Of a stretch of DNA of 64,000 nucleotides, positions 30,515-39,222 are shown piece by piece. The first letter of the stretch is position 1. The number at the start of each line of letters is the position of its first letter. This stretch comes from Mycobacterium adipatum (lineage in GTDB: Bacteria; Actinomycetota; Actinomycetes; Mycobacteriales; Mycobacteriaceae). Position numbers and translations under genes: made by a program. The DNA is taken from assembly GCF_001644575.1 (NCBI RefSeq), contig NZ_CP015596.1, positions 4,836,001-4,900,000 of the forward strand. The letters are read 5' to 3'. A model generated the notes under the pieces. That model was given only the letters and a program-made list of their open reading frames with translations. It was not told the origin of the DNA and searched no databases.

Positions 30515-31567
30515 CTATCCGGCGAGCACCCCGGCGGCAACCTTGGGCTGCCAGTCCGTGGTGAGCAGCGCGCCGTAGTTGGCCTCGCGGTCGTTGCGGT
30601 TGGCGGTGTCCAGATCGCGCACGGCGTGGATGAAGGCCGGGCCGGCCCAACCCACCGCCGCCGCGGCGCCCAGCACGTCGACGATCTGCTTGGCCTGCTC
30701 CTGCTGGCTCACGCCGTCACCGGGAATATCGCTGGTGGACGCGCCCATCTCGGTCAGCCAGATCTTCTTGCCGCCGTCACCGTTGGCCACCATGACATCG
30801 TGCATGCGCAGAACATCGGACCAGCCGTTGTTGCTGTCGGCGGCCAGGCCACCCGGGAAGACGTAGGGGTGGGCCGCGGCGGCGTCGAAGGAGCCCTTGG
30901 CGCCCGCGTCATACATCTGCTGCAGGAACCCGGGCGGTGAGTCCGGTCCGGCCAGCGGGCTGAGCCCGGCGGCGACCACGGTGGCGCCCGGGTTGGCGCC
31001 CTTGATGGCGGGGTAGGCGGCCTTGAGCATGCCGGTGTAGCGAACCGCCTTGTTGTCGGCGAAGCCCATGAACAACGGCAGGTTCGGCTCGTTCCAGATC
31101 TCCCAGGCGTTGACCCGGCCGGCGTAGCGGCTGGCCGCGGCCGCGGCGAAGGCACCGAACTCACCGTTGTCCTTGGGCGGTGAGGACGGGAACAGCAGCT
31201 GCGCCCCCTGGGTACGCGCCCAGAACGGCGTGTTGGAGATCAGCCCGAGGACGCGCAGGCCATTCGCGCTCGCGGCGTTGACCAGGCTGTCGAAGTAGCC
31301 CCAGTTGTATTCACCCGGACCGATCCCGACGATCCCCCAGTCCAGCGGAAGACGCACCCAACTCGCACTGGTCTTGCCCACCGCGGCGATCTCGCGGGCG
31401 GAATCGGCCGGGTTCCCGGTGGCCCAGGTGTATCCCTGGGCGAATCCGTAACCGTCGGCCGGGGCCACCACGGCGTTCGCGGTGGCCGGGCTGACCGTGA
31501 CCATCGACACCACCAAGGCGATCATGACCACCGCACGGCTGCAGGCCCTGCCCCACGTTTTTCGCAT
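30515..31567 (-). CDS. secreted clan-A glycoside hydrolase
   Basis: 350 residues. A signal peptide (about residues 1-33, ending SPATANA) precedes a TIM-barrel hydrolase. The acid/base Glu is in WEIWNEPNLP and the nucleophile Glu in WLTEMGAS, the standard clan GH-A pair (GH5/GH39-like); the barrel strands SWVRLPLDWG and DAAAAHPYVFP are also typical. It would act outside the membrane on a glycan. The substrate cannot be told from sequence. It heads the rmlD-wbbL-manB operon, which suggests a role in cell-wall glycan processing rather than nutrition (inference). ATG at 31567 is supported by a TAACTT hexamer seven bases upstream. Confidence 0.85.
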   Translation of the reverse strand: MRKTWGRACSRAVVMIALVVSMVTVSPATANAVVAPADGYGFAQGYTWATGNPADSAREIAAVGKTSASWVRLPLDWGIVGIGPGEYNWGYFDSLVNAASANGLRVLGLISNTPFWARTQGAQLLFPSSPPKDNGEFGAFAAAAASRYAGRVNAWEIWNEPNLPLFMGFADNKAVRYTGMLKAAYPAIKGANPGATVVAAGLSPLAGPDSPPGFLQQMYDAGAKGSFDAAAAHPYVFPGGLAADSNNGWSDVLRMHDVMVANGDGGKKIWLTEMGASTSDIPGDGVSQQEQAKQIVDVLGAAAAVGWAGPAFIHAVRDLDTANRNDREANYGALLTTDWQPKVAAGVLAG

Positions 31568-31574
31568 ACCGCTC

Positions 31575-31580
31575 AAGTTA
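31575..31580 (-). promoter_or_regulatory. -10 hexamer TAACTT, leaderless start of the glycoside hydrolase operon
   Basis: On the minus strand TAACTT is followed after 7 bases by ATG at 31567. It would drive the glycoside hydrolase-rmlD-wbbL-manB operon. Confidence 0.5.
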
Positions 31581-31770
31581 CCGGACCTCCCATGTACTCA
31601 TCGATCGAACGCCCAGCACAGACGGGGGAATGCCACGGTCTGCCGATAACGATCGGTACGCCATGTGTCGTTCACCGACCCGCCATCGTTACCGCGACCG
31701 CCACCGCGGATCCGGCACCGACGTGGTTGGCACGCCGACGCGCTTGGGCGGACATCCCGGTTGCGGCCAG

Positions 31771-31776
31771 TAGCCT
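31771..31776 (+). promoter_or_regulatory. -10 hexamer TAGCCT, leaderless start of the LCP ligase gene
   Basis: TAGCCT ends 6 bases before the ATG at 31783. With the divergent box at 31575-31580 the two promoters share a 215-base intergenic region. Confidence 0.5.
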
Positions 31777-31782
31777 GGGCTG

Positions 31783-33282
31783 ATGCAAAATCGGCTGACC
31801 AGGACGGTCGGCGTCATTGCCGCGGTGGCGGTCGTGGTGTCCACCGGTGTGGCCTGGAGCACGGTGCGTTCCTTCGAGGACGGCATCAACCACGTCAATT
31901 CCGCCGCGCTCGGCGGGGGCGGCGAGGACGGCGCGATCGACATCCTGCTGGTCGGCGTCGACAGCCGCACCGATGCGCACGGGAACCCGTTGTCGGCCGA
32001 GGAGTTGGCCACCCTGCGGGTCGGCGACGACGTGGCCACCAACACCGACACCATCATCCTGGTCCGCATCCCGAACAACGGGAAGTCCGCGACGGCGATC
32101 TCCATCCCCCGTGACACCTATGTCGACCTGCCGGACGACCAGGGAAAGATGAAGATCAACGGGGTGTACGGCGACGCCAAGCTGGCCACCATGAAACAGC
32201 TCATCGAGGTCGAGGGCATGGACCCCGCCGAGGGTGAGAAGCAGGGCATCGAAGCCGGCCGCGAAGCGCTCATCGAAACGGTGGCGCACCTGACCGGTGT
32301 CACCGTCGACCACTACGCCGAGATCGGGCTGCTGGGCTTCAGCCTCATCACCGATGCGCTCGGCGGGGTCGATGTGTGCCTCAAAGAGCCGGTGTACGAA
32401 CCGATGTCCGGGGCGGATTTCCCGGCAGGCTGGCAGAAGCTGGACGGTCCGCGGGCACTGAGCTTCGTGCGCCAGCGCCACGACCTGCCGCGCGGCGACC
32501 TGGACCGGGTGACCCGCCAGCAGGCGGTCATGGCATCGCTGGCGCATCAGGTGATCTCCGGTAAGACGCTGTCCAGCCCGGCCACTCTGGGCCGGCTGCA
32601 GACCGCGGTGCAGCGTTCGGTGGTGCTCTCGGAGGGCTGGGACATCATGGACTTCATCAAGCAGCTCCAGGAGATCGCGGCGGGTTCGGTGGCATTTGCC
32701 ACCATCCCGATCCTGCGCGAAGACGGCTGGAGCGATGACGGTATGCAGTCCGTCGTGCGCATCGACCCCGAACAGGTGAAGGAATGGGTGGACAGCCTGC
32801 TCACCGAGCAGGCCGAGGGCAACACCGAGAAGGTGGCCTACTCCCCCGACAAGACCACCGTCGACGTGATCAACGACACCGACATCAACGGCCTGGCCGC
32901 TGCGGTGTCGGAGGTGCTGACCGGCGGCGGATTCACGGCGGGCTCCGTCGGTAACCACGAGGGCCCCGGCGTGGCCAACAGCCAGGTGCGCGCGCACAGC
33001 ACCGATGACCTTGGCGCTCAAGCAGTTTCAAAGAGCCTGGGCAATCTGCCCGTCGTCGAGGACCCCTCGATGACGGACGGCACCGTGCAGGTCGTGCTGT
33101 CCGACGACTACTCGGGACCGGGTTCGGGCCTGGAGGGCAGCACGCCGGCGGCCGATCCCGCGTCCACCGAGTGGTATCAGGGGTATGAGGGTGGCGATCT
33201 GGTGTCCTCCCCGGAATCCGCCGCGCCACCACCGTCGCCGATCATCACCGCCGGTTCCGACGACCCGCAGTGCGTGAACTGA
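31783..33282 (+). CDS. lcp1: LytR-CpsA-Psr (LCP) family ligase, Lcp1/Rv3267-like
   Basis: 499 residues. One N-terminal membrane helix (about 8-27) is followed by the extracytoplasmic LCP catalytic domain (about 50-240), with DILLVGVDSRTD, TDTIILVRI, the Arg/Asp pair in SIPRDTYVDLP and RALSFVRQRHDLPRGDLDR. A LytR_C domain (about 345-440; TTVDVINDTDINGLA) and a Pro/Ser-rich tail complete it. In M. tuberculosis the orthologue attaches arabinogalactan to peptidoglycan. It faces the rmlD-wbbL genes that build the linker it transfers. It could also attach the exopolysaccharide encoded at 40-58 kb, but nothing in the sequence shows this. Confidence 0.93.
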   Translation: MQNRLTRTVGVIAAVAVVVSTGVAWSTVRSFEDGINHVNSAALGGGGEDGAIDILLVGVDSRTDAHGNPLSAEELATLRVGDDVATNTDTIILVRIPNNGKSATAISIPRDTYVDLPDDQGKMKINGVYGDAKLATMKQLIEVEGMDPAEGEKQGIEAGREALIETVAHLTGVTVDHYAEIGLLGFSLITDALGGVDVCLKEPVYEPMSGADFPAGWQKLDGPRALSFVRQRHDLPRGDLDRVTRQQAVMASLAHQVISGKTLSSPATLGRLQTAVQRSVVLSEGWDIMDFIKQLQEIAAGSVAFATIPILREDGWSDDGMQSVVRIDPEQVKEWVDSLLTEQAEGNTEKVAYSPDKTTVDVINDTDINGLAAAVSEVLTGGGFTAGSVGNHEGPGVANSQVRAHSTDDLGAQAVSKSLGNLPVVEDPSMTDGTVQVVLSDDYSGPGSGLEGSTPAADPASTEWYQGYEGGDLVSSPESAAPPPSPIITAGSDDPQCVN

Positions 33283-33283
33283 C

Positions 33284-34018
33284 GTGTCGACCCTCAGCGC
33301 GGCACTGCTCGACCCGTTGATGAAACGCGATCCGATGGGCCCGCGGATCACCTACTACGACGACGCCACCGGTGAGCGCATCGAGGTGTCCACCGTGACG
33401 CTGGCCAACTGGGCCGCCAAGACCGCCAACCTGCTGCGCGATGAGCTGGGGGCCGGGCCGGGCAGCAGGATCGCGGTACTGCTGCCCGCGCACTGGCAGA
33501 CGGCCGCCGTGCTGCTGGGTGCCTGGTGGATCGGGTCGGAGGTGATCTTCGGGGACCCCGACGGCGCCGATACCGTGGCCGATATCGCGTTGTGCACCGC
33601 CGAGCGCCTGGACGAGGCCGACGCCGCGGTGGGCACGGACTCCGGGCTCGGGGAGGTGGTGGCACTCTCCCTCGATGCGTTCGGCAAGCCGGTACCCGAT
33701 CTGCCGATCGGGGTCACCGACTACGCGACCTCGGTGCGCGTGCACGGTGACCAGATCGTGCCCGAGCGCACACCCGGCGCCGCGCTGAACGGCCGGACCG
33801 CCGCCGAGGTCTTGGCGCTGGCCACCGATGCGGCCCACGAGCAGGGATTCACCCCGGTCGACCGCATGCTCTCGACCGCCCCGTGGCGCACCGCCGACGA
33901 TATGATCGGGCACTTTCTGGCCGTGCTGGCCGCGGGTGCGTCACTGGTGCTGGTCGCCAATGCCGATCCAGACGTACTGGACCGGCGGCGTGTGACGGAG
34001 AAGGTGAGCCGGGGGTAA
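33284..34018 (+). CDS. TIGR03089 family protein (Rv3268-like)
   Basis: 244 residues beginning at the GTG one base after the lcp1 stop. It resembles the N-terminal part of AMP-binding (adenylate-forming) enzymes: ITYYDDATGERIEVSTVTLANW, NLLRDELGAGPGSRIAVLLP, and the late LSTAPWRTADDMIGHFL. The ATP-binding P-loop and the C-terminal lid domain of true acyl-CoA ligases are missing, so it is probably not catalytic as a ligase. The family is restricted to actinobacteria and its role is unknown. The tight link with lcp1 is conserved in M. tuberculosis. Confidence 0.85.
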   Translation: MSTLSAALLDPLMKRDPMGPRITYYDDATGERIEVSTVTLANWAAKTANLLRDELGAGPGSRIAVLLPAHWQTAAVLLGAWWIGSEVIFGDPDGADTVADIALCTAERLDEADAAVGTDSGLGEVVALSLDAFGKPVPDLPIGVTDYATSVRVHGDQIVPERTPGAALNGRTAAEVLALATDAAHEQGFTPVDRMLSTAPWRTADDMIGHFLAVLAAGASLVLVANADPDVLDRRRVTEKVSRG

Positions 34019-34095
34019 TTCCTCCGGTCCACGGCAATATCAAATACCCTGAGCGTCAATATCGTCCTCGCATAGGCCGACCGGCCTCGGGTGAG

Positions 34096-34101
34096 TACCC
34101 T
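34096..34101 (+). promoter_or_regulatory. -10 hexamer TACCCT, leaderless start of the methyltransferase gene
   Basis: TACCCT ends 7 bases before GTG at 34109, favouring that start over the ATG five codons on. Confidence 0.45.
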
Positions 34102-34108
34102 GTGACAG

Positions 34109-34909
34109 GTGGGAAGCATCGCCATGAAATTCGCTGCGTATCGGCATCTTGGCCATCGACGTGTGCAGGGCTATACGGAGTCGTCGGCCATAGGGTTGCT
34201 GCACGCCGTCGATCGGTATCAGCGCGAGGCCGGGATCAGCGGTCCGATCGCGGAGATCGGCGTCCATCACGGGCAACTGTTCATCGCGATGAAGCTGCTG
34301 CAGCAACCGGGCGAAGCCGCCATTGCCATCGACCTGTTCGAAGACCAGGAAGCCAATATCGACAAGTCCGGCCAGGGTGACCGGGACCGCTTCCTGCGCC
34401 ACCTCGATCGCTGGACCGACCGCACCGGCCTGGTCATCCACCAGGGCGACTCCACCGCGATCGTGCCCGGTGACATCCCGGCGATGTCGAACGTGCGGAT
34501 CTTCTCCGTCGACGGCGGACACACCCAGGAAATCGTGCTCTCCGATATGCGGCTGGCCGAGAAGAGCCTGGCCGACGGCGGCGTGGTGATCGCCGACGAT
34601 GTGTTCAACCAGCAGTGGCCCGGGGTGTGCGTCGGTACCGTGCACTATCTGGAGCAGGGCGGCGCGCTGGTGCCGTTCTACATCGGCCACAACAAGGTGC
34701 TGTTCACCCAGCCTGAGCATGCCGAACGCTACCGCCGCACCCTCGATGCCGCCTACGCGGACAAGACCATGACCGCGGTGTTCGAATCGACCTTCGTGGG
34801 CCATCCGGTCAGCATCCTGGTGCCGGTGCCCAAGCACCCGGTGCACATCGCGCGGCGCAGCGAGACCGTGCGCACCACCTACCAGAAGGTCACCAAACTG
34901 CTCCGGTAG
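34109..34909 (+). CDS. class I SAM-dependent methyltransferase-like protein (CmcI/TylF-like)
   Basis: 266 residues. The Rossmann motif I is IAEIGVHHGQLFIAM (about residues 46-60), followed by AIAIDLFEDQ, VRIFSVDGGHTQEIVLSDM and GGVVIADDVFNQQWPG; the acidic residues of DGGH and DD are typical of metal-dependent O-methyltransferases of the macrocin/cephalosporin-hydroxylase type. The substrate is unknown; the basic C-terminus (ARRSETVRTTYQKVTKLLR) may contact membrane or nucleic acid. It does not closely match a gene I know at this place in M. tuberculosis. It converges on fadE25 across a strong hairpin. Confidence 0.8.
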   Translation: MGSIAMKFAAYRHLGHRRVQGYTESSAIGLLHAVDRYQREAGISGPIAEIGVHHGQLFIAMKLLQQPGEAAIAIDLFEDQEANIDKSGQGDRDRFLRHLDRWTDRTGLVIHQGDSTAIVPGDIPAMSNVRIFSVDGGHTQEIVLSDMRLAEKSLADGGVVIADDVFNQQWPGVCVGTVHYLEQGGALVPFYIGHNKVLFTQPEHAERYRRTLDAAYADKTMTAVFESTFVGHPVSILVPVPKHPVHIARRSETVRTTYQKVTKLLR

Positions 34910-34921
34910 CCCACCGCACCC

Positions 34922-34983
34922 CGCGAGCAGACACATATGGCCGCAATTCCGTGAAGAATTGCGGCCATATGTGTCTGCTCGCG
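34922..34983. terminator. perfect 28-bp hairpin, bidirectional terminator
   Basis: Arms 34922-34949 and 34956-34983 are exact reverse complements (CGCGAGCAGACACATATGGC continuing to AATTC) with a 6-base loop. It lies between the convergent methyltransferase and fadE25 genes, ending 12 and 16 bases from their stops. Symmetry makes it work for either strand. The GCGAGCAGAC arm resembles hairpins often found between convergent mycobacterial genes, from memory. Confidence 0.85.
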
Positions 34984-34999
34984 CAGAAAAGAGGGAAGG

Positions 35000-36160
35000 C
35001 TACTTGAGCAGCTGGCGGCTCATCACGACGCGCTGGATCTGGTTGGTGCCCTCGTAGATCTGGGTGATCTTGGCATCGCGCATGTAGCGCTCCACCGGGA
35101 AGTCCACGGTGTAGCCGTAACCGCCGAACAGCTGCACCGCGTTGGTGGTCACCTCCATCGCCACGTCGGAGGCGAAGCACTTCGATGCCGAGGCCAGGAA
35201 CTGCAGGTTGGGTTCCATCCGCTCGGCCCGGGCAGCGGCGGTGTAGACCATCAGCCGGGCCGCCTCGATCTTCATGGCCATATCGGCGAGCATGAACTGG
35301 GTGTTCTGGAAATCGGCGATCGACTTCCCGAACTGCTTGCGCTCCTTGGTGTACGCGATCGACGCGTCCAGGGCACCCTGGGCGATGCCGACGGCCTGGG
35401 CGCCGATGGTGGGCCGGGTGTGGTCCAGGGTGGCCAGCGCGGTCTTGAAGCCGGTGCCGGGCTCGCCGATGATGCGGTCGCCGGGGATCCGGCAGTTCTC
35501 GAAGTACAGCTCCGTGGTGGGCGACCCCTTGATGCCCATCTTGTGTTCCTTGGGCCCGGCGGAAAAACCCTCGTCGTCTTTGTGCACGATGAACGCCGAG
35601 ATGCCGTTGGCGCCCTTGTCGGGGTCGGTCACCGCCATGACGGTGTACCAGGTGGACTTGCCGCCGTTGGAGATCCAGCACTTGGTGCCGTTGAGGATCC
35701 AGTCGTCCCCGTCGGCGACGGCCCTGGTGCGCATCGCGCCGGCGTCGCTGCCGGCCTCGCGCTCACTGAGCGCGTAGGAGGCGGTGGCCTCGCCGGCCGC
35801 GATGGACGGCAGCACCTTGGCCTTGAGTTCCTCGGAGCCGCGCATCAGCAGTCCGGTGGTCCCCAGCTTGTTGCAGATCGGGATGAGCGAGGACGACGCA
35901 CACACCCGCGCGACCTCCTCGATCACGATGCACGCCGCGACCGCGTCGGCGCCCTGACCGCCGTACTCCTCGGGGATGAAGACCGCCGAGAAGCCCGAGC
36001 CGTCCAGGGCGGCCAGCGCCTCGTCGGTGTAGCGGGCCTGCGCGTCCACCTCGGCGGCGTACGGTGCGATCTCCTTCTCACACAACGCGCGCAGCACTGT
36101 GCGCAGCTCGTTGTGCTCGTCGGACAGCTGGAACAGGTCAAATGACGGATTGGCAACCAT
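35000..36160 (-). CDS. fadE25: acyl-CoA dehydrogenase FadE25
   Basis: 386 residues, a soluble FAD enzyme that introduces the alpha-beta double bond in acyl-CoAs. The FAD/substrate signature YALSEREAGSDAGAMRT (about 131-147), WISNGGKSTWY, the flavin-binding QLFGGYGYTVDFPVERYMRDA and the catalytic base Glu in QIYEGTNQIQ (near 370) are all intact. Length and order next to purE match Rv3274c, which is often linked to branched or medium-chain acyl-CoA oxidation; substrate range is not determined by sequence here. Confidence 0.96.
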   Translation of the reverse strand: MVANPSFDLFQLSDEHNELRTVLRALCEKEIAPYAAEVDAQARYTDEALAALDGSGFSAVFIPEEYGGQGADAVAACIVIEEVARVCASSSLIPICNKLGTTGLLMRGSEELKAKVLPSIAAGEATASYALSEREAGSDAGAMRTRAVADGDDWILNGTKCWISNGGKSTWYTVMAVTDPDKGANGISAFIVHKDDEGFSAGPKEHKMGIKGSPTTELYFENCRIPGDRIIGEPGTGFKTALATLDHTRPTIGAQAVGIAQGALDASIAYTKERKQFGKSIADFQNTQFMLADMAMKIEAARLMVYTAAARAERMEPNLQFLASASKCFASDVAMEVTTNAVQLFGGYGYTVDFPVERYMRDAKITQIYEGTNQIQRVVMSRQLLK

Positions 36161-36197
36161 TTGGGATCTCCTCGCTACTCGTCGATAACTTTAGCGC

Positions 36198-36728
36198 TCA
36201 GTCTCCGCCACCCAGCAGCCGGTTCCGCAGCGCGGCGTCTTTCTCCAGCACCATCGCCTCCAGACCGGCCTGGAACGCCTCGATCCGCGCGCGCAGCGCG
36301 GGGTCGAACGCGCCGATGATGCGCACCGCCAGCAGGCCGGCGTTGCGGGCCCCACCGATGGACACCGTCGCCACCGGAACCCCGGCCGGCATCTGCACGA
36401 TCGACAGCAACGAGTCCAGACCGTCCAGGCGGGCCAGCGGCACCGGCACCCCGATCACCGGCAACGGGGTGGCGGCGGCGACCATGCCGGGCAGATGCGC
36501 GGCCCCGCCGGCACCGGCGATGATGACCTCGATACCGCGCCCCGCCGCGTTCTGGGCGTAGTCGAGCATCCGGCCCGGCGTGCGGTGCGCCGAGACGACG
36601 CCGATCTCGAAGGGGATGTCGAACTCCGCGAGCGCCTCGACCGCGGCCTCCATCACCGACCAGTCGCTGTCGCTGCCCATGATGACCCCGACGCGGGGGC
36701 TCAATTTCTCACTCACCTCAGTGCCCAT
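36198..36728 (-). CDS. purE: N5-carboxyaminoimidazole ribonucleotide mutase
   Basis: 176 residues from ATG at 36728, or 172 from the GTG four codons later ([10 protein letters not shown]). It converts N5-CAIR to CAIR in purine synthesis. Motifs: [12 protein letters not shown] (phosphate binding), [10 protein letters not shown] (catalytic His), [14 protein letters not shown] and [14 protein letters not shown]. The ATG lies inside the end of purK, an 11-base overlap, so the two subunits of the pathway are translationally coupled. It is downstream of purK, as in M. tuberculosis. Confidence 0.96.
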   Translation of the reverse strand: MGTEVSEKLSPRVGVIMGSDSDWSVMEAAVEALAEFDIPFEIGVVSAHRTPGRMLDYAQNAAGRGIEVIIAGAGGAAHLPGMVAAATPLPVIGVPVPLARLDGLDSLLSIVQMPAGVPVATVSIGGARNAGLLAVRIIGAFDPALRARIEAFQAGLEAMVLEKDAALRNRLLGGGD

Positions 36729-37941
36729 CCCATCCGTCGGTCCACTCTGCATGCGACAGCCAGTGCGCCGCGCGTTGCGCCCGTTCCCGCAGTGCGCCAA
36801 CATATTCCGGGTCATCCGGTGAACCGTCGGCGGACCCCACCAGGTTGACGTGACCGATCTTGCGGCCCGGGCGCTCCCCCTTGCCGTACAGGTGGATCTT
36901 GGAATCGGGCATCCGGGCGCACAGGTGGTGCACCCGCTCGTCCATCGACATGGCCGGGGTCTGCGCGGCACCCAGGACGTTGCCCATCACCGTCACCGGG
37001 GCCAGTGCCGCGGTGTCGCCGAGCGGGTAGTCCAGCACCGCGCGCAGGTGCTGTTCGAACTGGCCGGTGCGGGCCCCGTCCATGCTCCAGTGCCCGGAGT
37101 TGTGCGGGCGCATCGCGAGCTCGTTCACCAGGATCTCGCCGGTCTCGGTCTCGAACAACTCGACCGCCAGCACGCCGACCACGCCCAGTTCGGCGGCCAG
37201 CCGCAGGCCCAGCGCCTCCGCACCGGCCGCGACCTCTGCGGGCAGGCCCGGTGCCGGTGCGATGACCTCCACACAGATCCCGTCGCGCTGCACGGTCTGC
37301 ACCACCGGCCACGCCGCACCCTGGCCGAACGGGGAGCGCGCCACCAGCGCCGAGAGCTCGCGGCGCATCGCCACCCGCTCCTCCAGCATGACCTCGACAC
37401 CGTCGGCCAGATACCCGGCGACCGCCTCCCTGGCGTGCGCGAGGTCCCGGGTGAGCACCACGCCGCGGCCGTCGTAACCGCCGCGGACGGTCTTGATGAC
37501 AACCGGGGCGCCGGTCCGCTCGGCGAACGCGTCGACATCGTCGACGGTGCGGACCGCCGAGAACGCCGGAATGGGTGCGCCGAGGACCTCCAGGCGTCGG
37601 CGCATGACCAGCTTGTCCTGGGCATGAATGAGCGCCTGCGGCGGCGGAGCCACCGTCACCCCCTCGGCGACCAGCCGTTCCAGGTGTTCGGTCGGCACGT
37701 GTTCGTGGTCGAAGGTCAGCACCGTCGCCCCCTGCGCGGCACGGCGCAGGGCGTCCAGGTCGGTGTGGCCCCCGATGACCACGTCCGGTGTGACCTGCGC
37801 CGCAGGGTCCTCGGGTGCGGCGGCCAGCACCCGCAGCGTCTGCCCGAGCGCGATGGCGGCCTGGTGGGTCATTCTGGCGAGCTGGCCCCCGCCGATCATC
37901 GCGACGACGGGCGCTCGGGAGTCAGTGGGCGTTCGGGGCAC
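36718..37941 (-). CDS. purK: N5-carboxyaminoimidazole ribonucleotide synthase
   Basis: About 407 residues from the GTG at 37941 ([24 protein letters not shown]). ATP-grasp enzyme that carboxylates AIR with bicarbonate and ATP. The N-terminal GGGQLARM loop, the central ATP-grasp ([16 protein letters not shown]), and the C-terminal metal-binding [18 protein letters not shown] are intact. The frame reaches further upstream (to 38016) without convincing homology. It is divergent from gtrA with about 108 bases between starts. Confidence 0.94.
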   Translation of the reverse strand: MPRTPTDSRAPVVAMIGGGQLARMTHQAAIALGQTLRVLAAAPEDPAAQVTPDVVIGGHTDLDALRRAAQGATVLTFDHEHVPTEHLERLVAEGVTVAPPPQALIHAQDKLVMRRRLEVLGAPIPAFSAVRTVDDVDAFAERTGAPVVIKTVRGGYDGRGVVLTRDLAHAREAVAGYLADGVEVMLEERVAMRRELSALVARSPFGQGAAWPVVQTVQRDGICVEVIAPAPGLPAEVAAGAEALGLRLAAELGVVGVLAVELFETETGEILVNELAMRPHNSGHWSMDGARTGQFEQHLRAVLDYPLGDTAALAPVTVMGNVLGAAQTPAMSMDERVHHLCARMPDSKIHLYGKGERPGRKIGHVNLVGSADGSPDDPEYVGALRERAQRAAHWLSHAEWTDGWDGH

Positions 37942-38035
37942 GGCACATATGGTGTCATGCCCCACGCGACCGGGATGCGGGCCGACCGGCACGGGCGGTG
38001 ACCTGCACAGGTTCACCTTCGGCAGGGTGGTTACG

Positions 38036-38041
38036 TAGACT
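38036..38041 (+). promoter_or_regulatory. -10 hexamer TAGACT, leaderless start of gtrA-like gene
   Basis: TAGACT ends 8 bases before GTG at 38050; a weak -35 (TTCACC) lies 18 bases upstream. Confidence 0.45.
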
Positions 38042-38049
38042 CGTCCCTC

Positions 38050-38739
38050 GTGTCCTTCGCTGATGCCACGATTGCGCGGCTACCCCGCCCGATCCGGCCC
38101 TTCGCCGAGCGGCACCATGAGCTCATCAAGTTCGCCCTCGTGGGAGCGACGACGTTCGTCATCGACTCGGCGATCTTCTACACGCTCAAGCTGACCATTC
38201 TCGAGCCCAAGCCGGTGACGGCCAAGATCATCGCCGGCATCGTGGCGGTCATCGCGTCCTACATCCTGAACCGGGAATGGAGCTTCAAGGACCGTGGCGG
38301 CCGCGAACGCCACCACGAGGCGCTGCTGTTCTTCGGGGTCAGCGGCGTCGGCGTGGTGCTGGCCATGGCCCCGCTGTACTTCTCCAGCTACGTGCTGGGC
38401 CTGCGCGTCCCCGAGGTGTCGCTGACGGTGGAGAACATCGCCGACTTCATCGCCGCCTACATCATCGGCAACCTGCTCCAGATGGCGTTCCGGTTCTGGG
38501 CGTTCCGTCGCTGGGTGTTCCCCGACGAGCACGCCCGCAACCCGGAGAAGGCCCTGGAGTCCACCCTCACCGCCGGCGGTATCGCCGAAGCCTTCGAGGA
38601 CCACGCCGAGCAGCACCACCTCGGTCAGCGCGCCGGTCACGGCGTCGACGACAACACCGTGACCCCGCTACGCCGGCGGGTCCGCGACGCCGATCAGCTC
38701 GGTGACTCCTCGGAATCGAGGGTGTCGAAGACTTCGTGA
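38050..38739 (+). CDS. GtrA family membrane protein (Rv3277-like)
   Basis: 229 residues with four predicted membrane helices (FALVGATTFVIDSAIFYTL; IIAGIVAVIASYILN; LLFFGVSGVGVVLAMAPLYF; ADFIAAYIIGNLLQMAFRF) and the family signatures LVGATTF and RFWAFRRWVF. GtrA proteins are thought to flip polyprenyl-phosphate-linked sugars; in mycobacteria members help transfer decaprenyl-phosphate arabinose or similar donors. A hydrophilic C-terminal tail of about 65 residues (about 165-229), rich in His, Glu and Asp, extends beyond the core. Its 3' end overlaps the convergent PH-domain gene by 46 bases, so the last dozen residues may be dispensable. Confidence 0.88.
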   Translation: MSFADATIARLPRPIRPFAERHHELIKFALVGATTFVIDSAIFYTLKLTILEPKPVTAKIIAGIVAVIASYILNREWSFKDRGGRERHHEALLFFGVSGVGVVLAMAPLYFSSYVLGLRVPEVSLTVENIADFIAAYIIGNLLQMAFRFWAFRRWVFPDEHARNPEKALESTLTAGGIAEAFEDHAEQHHLGQRAGHGVDDNTVTPLRRRVRDADQLGDSSESRVSKTS

Positions 38740-39212
38740 TAGAGCAGCGAATGCACCTGCTCGACGCGCGGAATGTCGTAGAACTCCAGTGGGTCCTGTG
38801 ACGCGGACTCGATGATCAGCGTTCCGGTGCGCAGCATCCGGTCCAGCACACCGTGCTTGAATTCGACGCTGTTGATCCGGGCCAGCGGGATGTCGATACC
38901 GCTGCGGGTCAACAGGCCGTGGCGGAACATCACCCGGCGGTCGGTGATCACGAAATGCGTTGTCCACCACGTCAGGAATGGCCAGATGCTCAGCCAGCCG
39001 ACGAGCACCAGCCAGAGCGCGGCGATCACGCCGAAGATGATCCGCTTGGCGTTGACGTCCCAGTCGGTCTGATTGACCCAGCCGGCACCGAACGCGGCCA
39101 GCGCGGTGGCCACCAGCAGCACCAGCGCCGGCCCGAGCAGCCGCTTCCAGTGCGGATGCCGGTGCAGCACCACATGCTCGTCTCTGGCCAGCACGTTCTC
39201 CGGATAGCCCAC
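38694..39212 (-). CDS. PH (bPH2) domain membrane protein (Rv3278c-like)
   Basis: 172 residues from GTG at 39212 (VGYPENVLARDEHVVLHRHPHWKRL). Two membrane helices (ALVLLVATALAAFGAGWV; IIFGVIAALWLVLVGWLSIW) are followed by a bacterial PH domain (TTHFVITDRRVMFRHGLLTRSGIDIPLARINSVEFKH). The VITDRR and SGIDIPLARI signatures define the family, whose function is unknown. It lies ten bases after birA in the same direction. Confidence 0.88.
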   Translation of the reverse strand: MGYPENVLARDEHVVLHRHPHWKRLLGPALVLLVATALAAFGAGWVNQTDWDVNAKRIIFGVIAALWLVLVGWLSIWPFLTWWTTHFVITDRRVMFRHGLLTRSGIDIPLARINSVEFKHGVLDRMLRTGTLIIESASQDPLEFYDIPRVEQVHSLLYHEVFDTLDSEESPS

Positions 39213-39222
39213 GAGGTGGACT

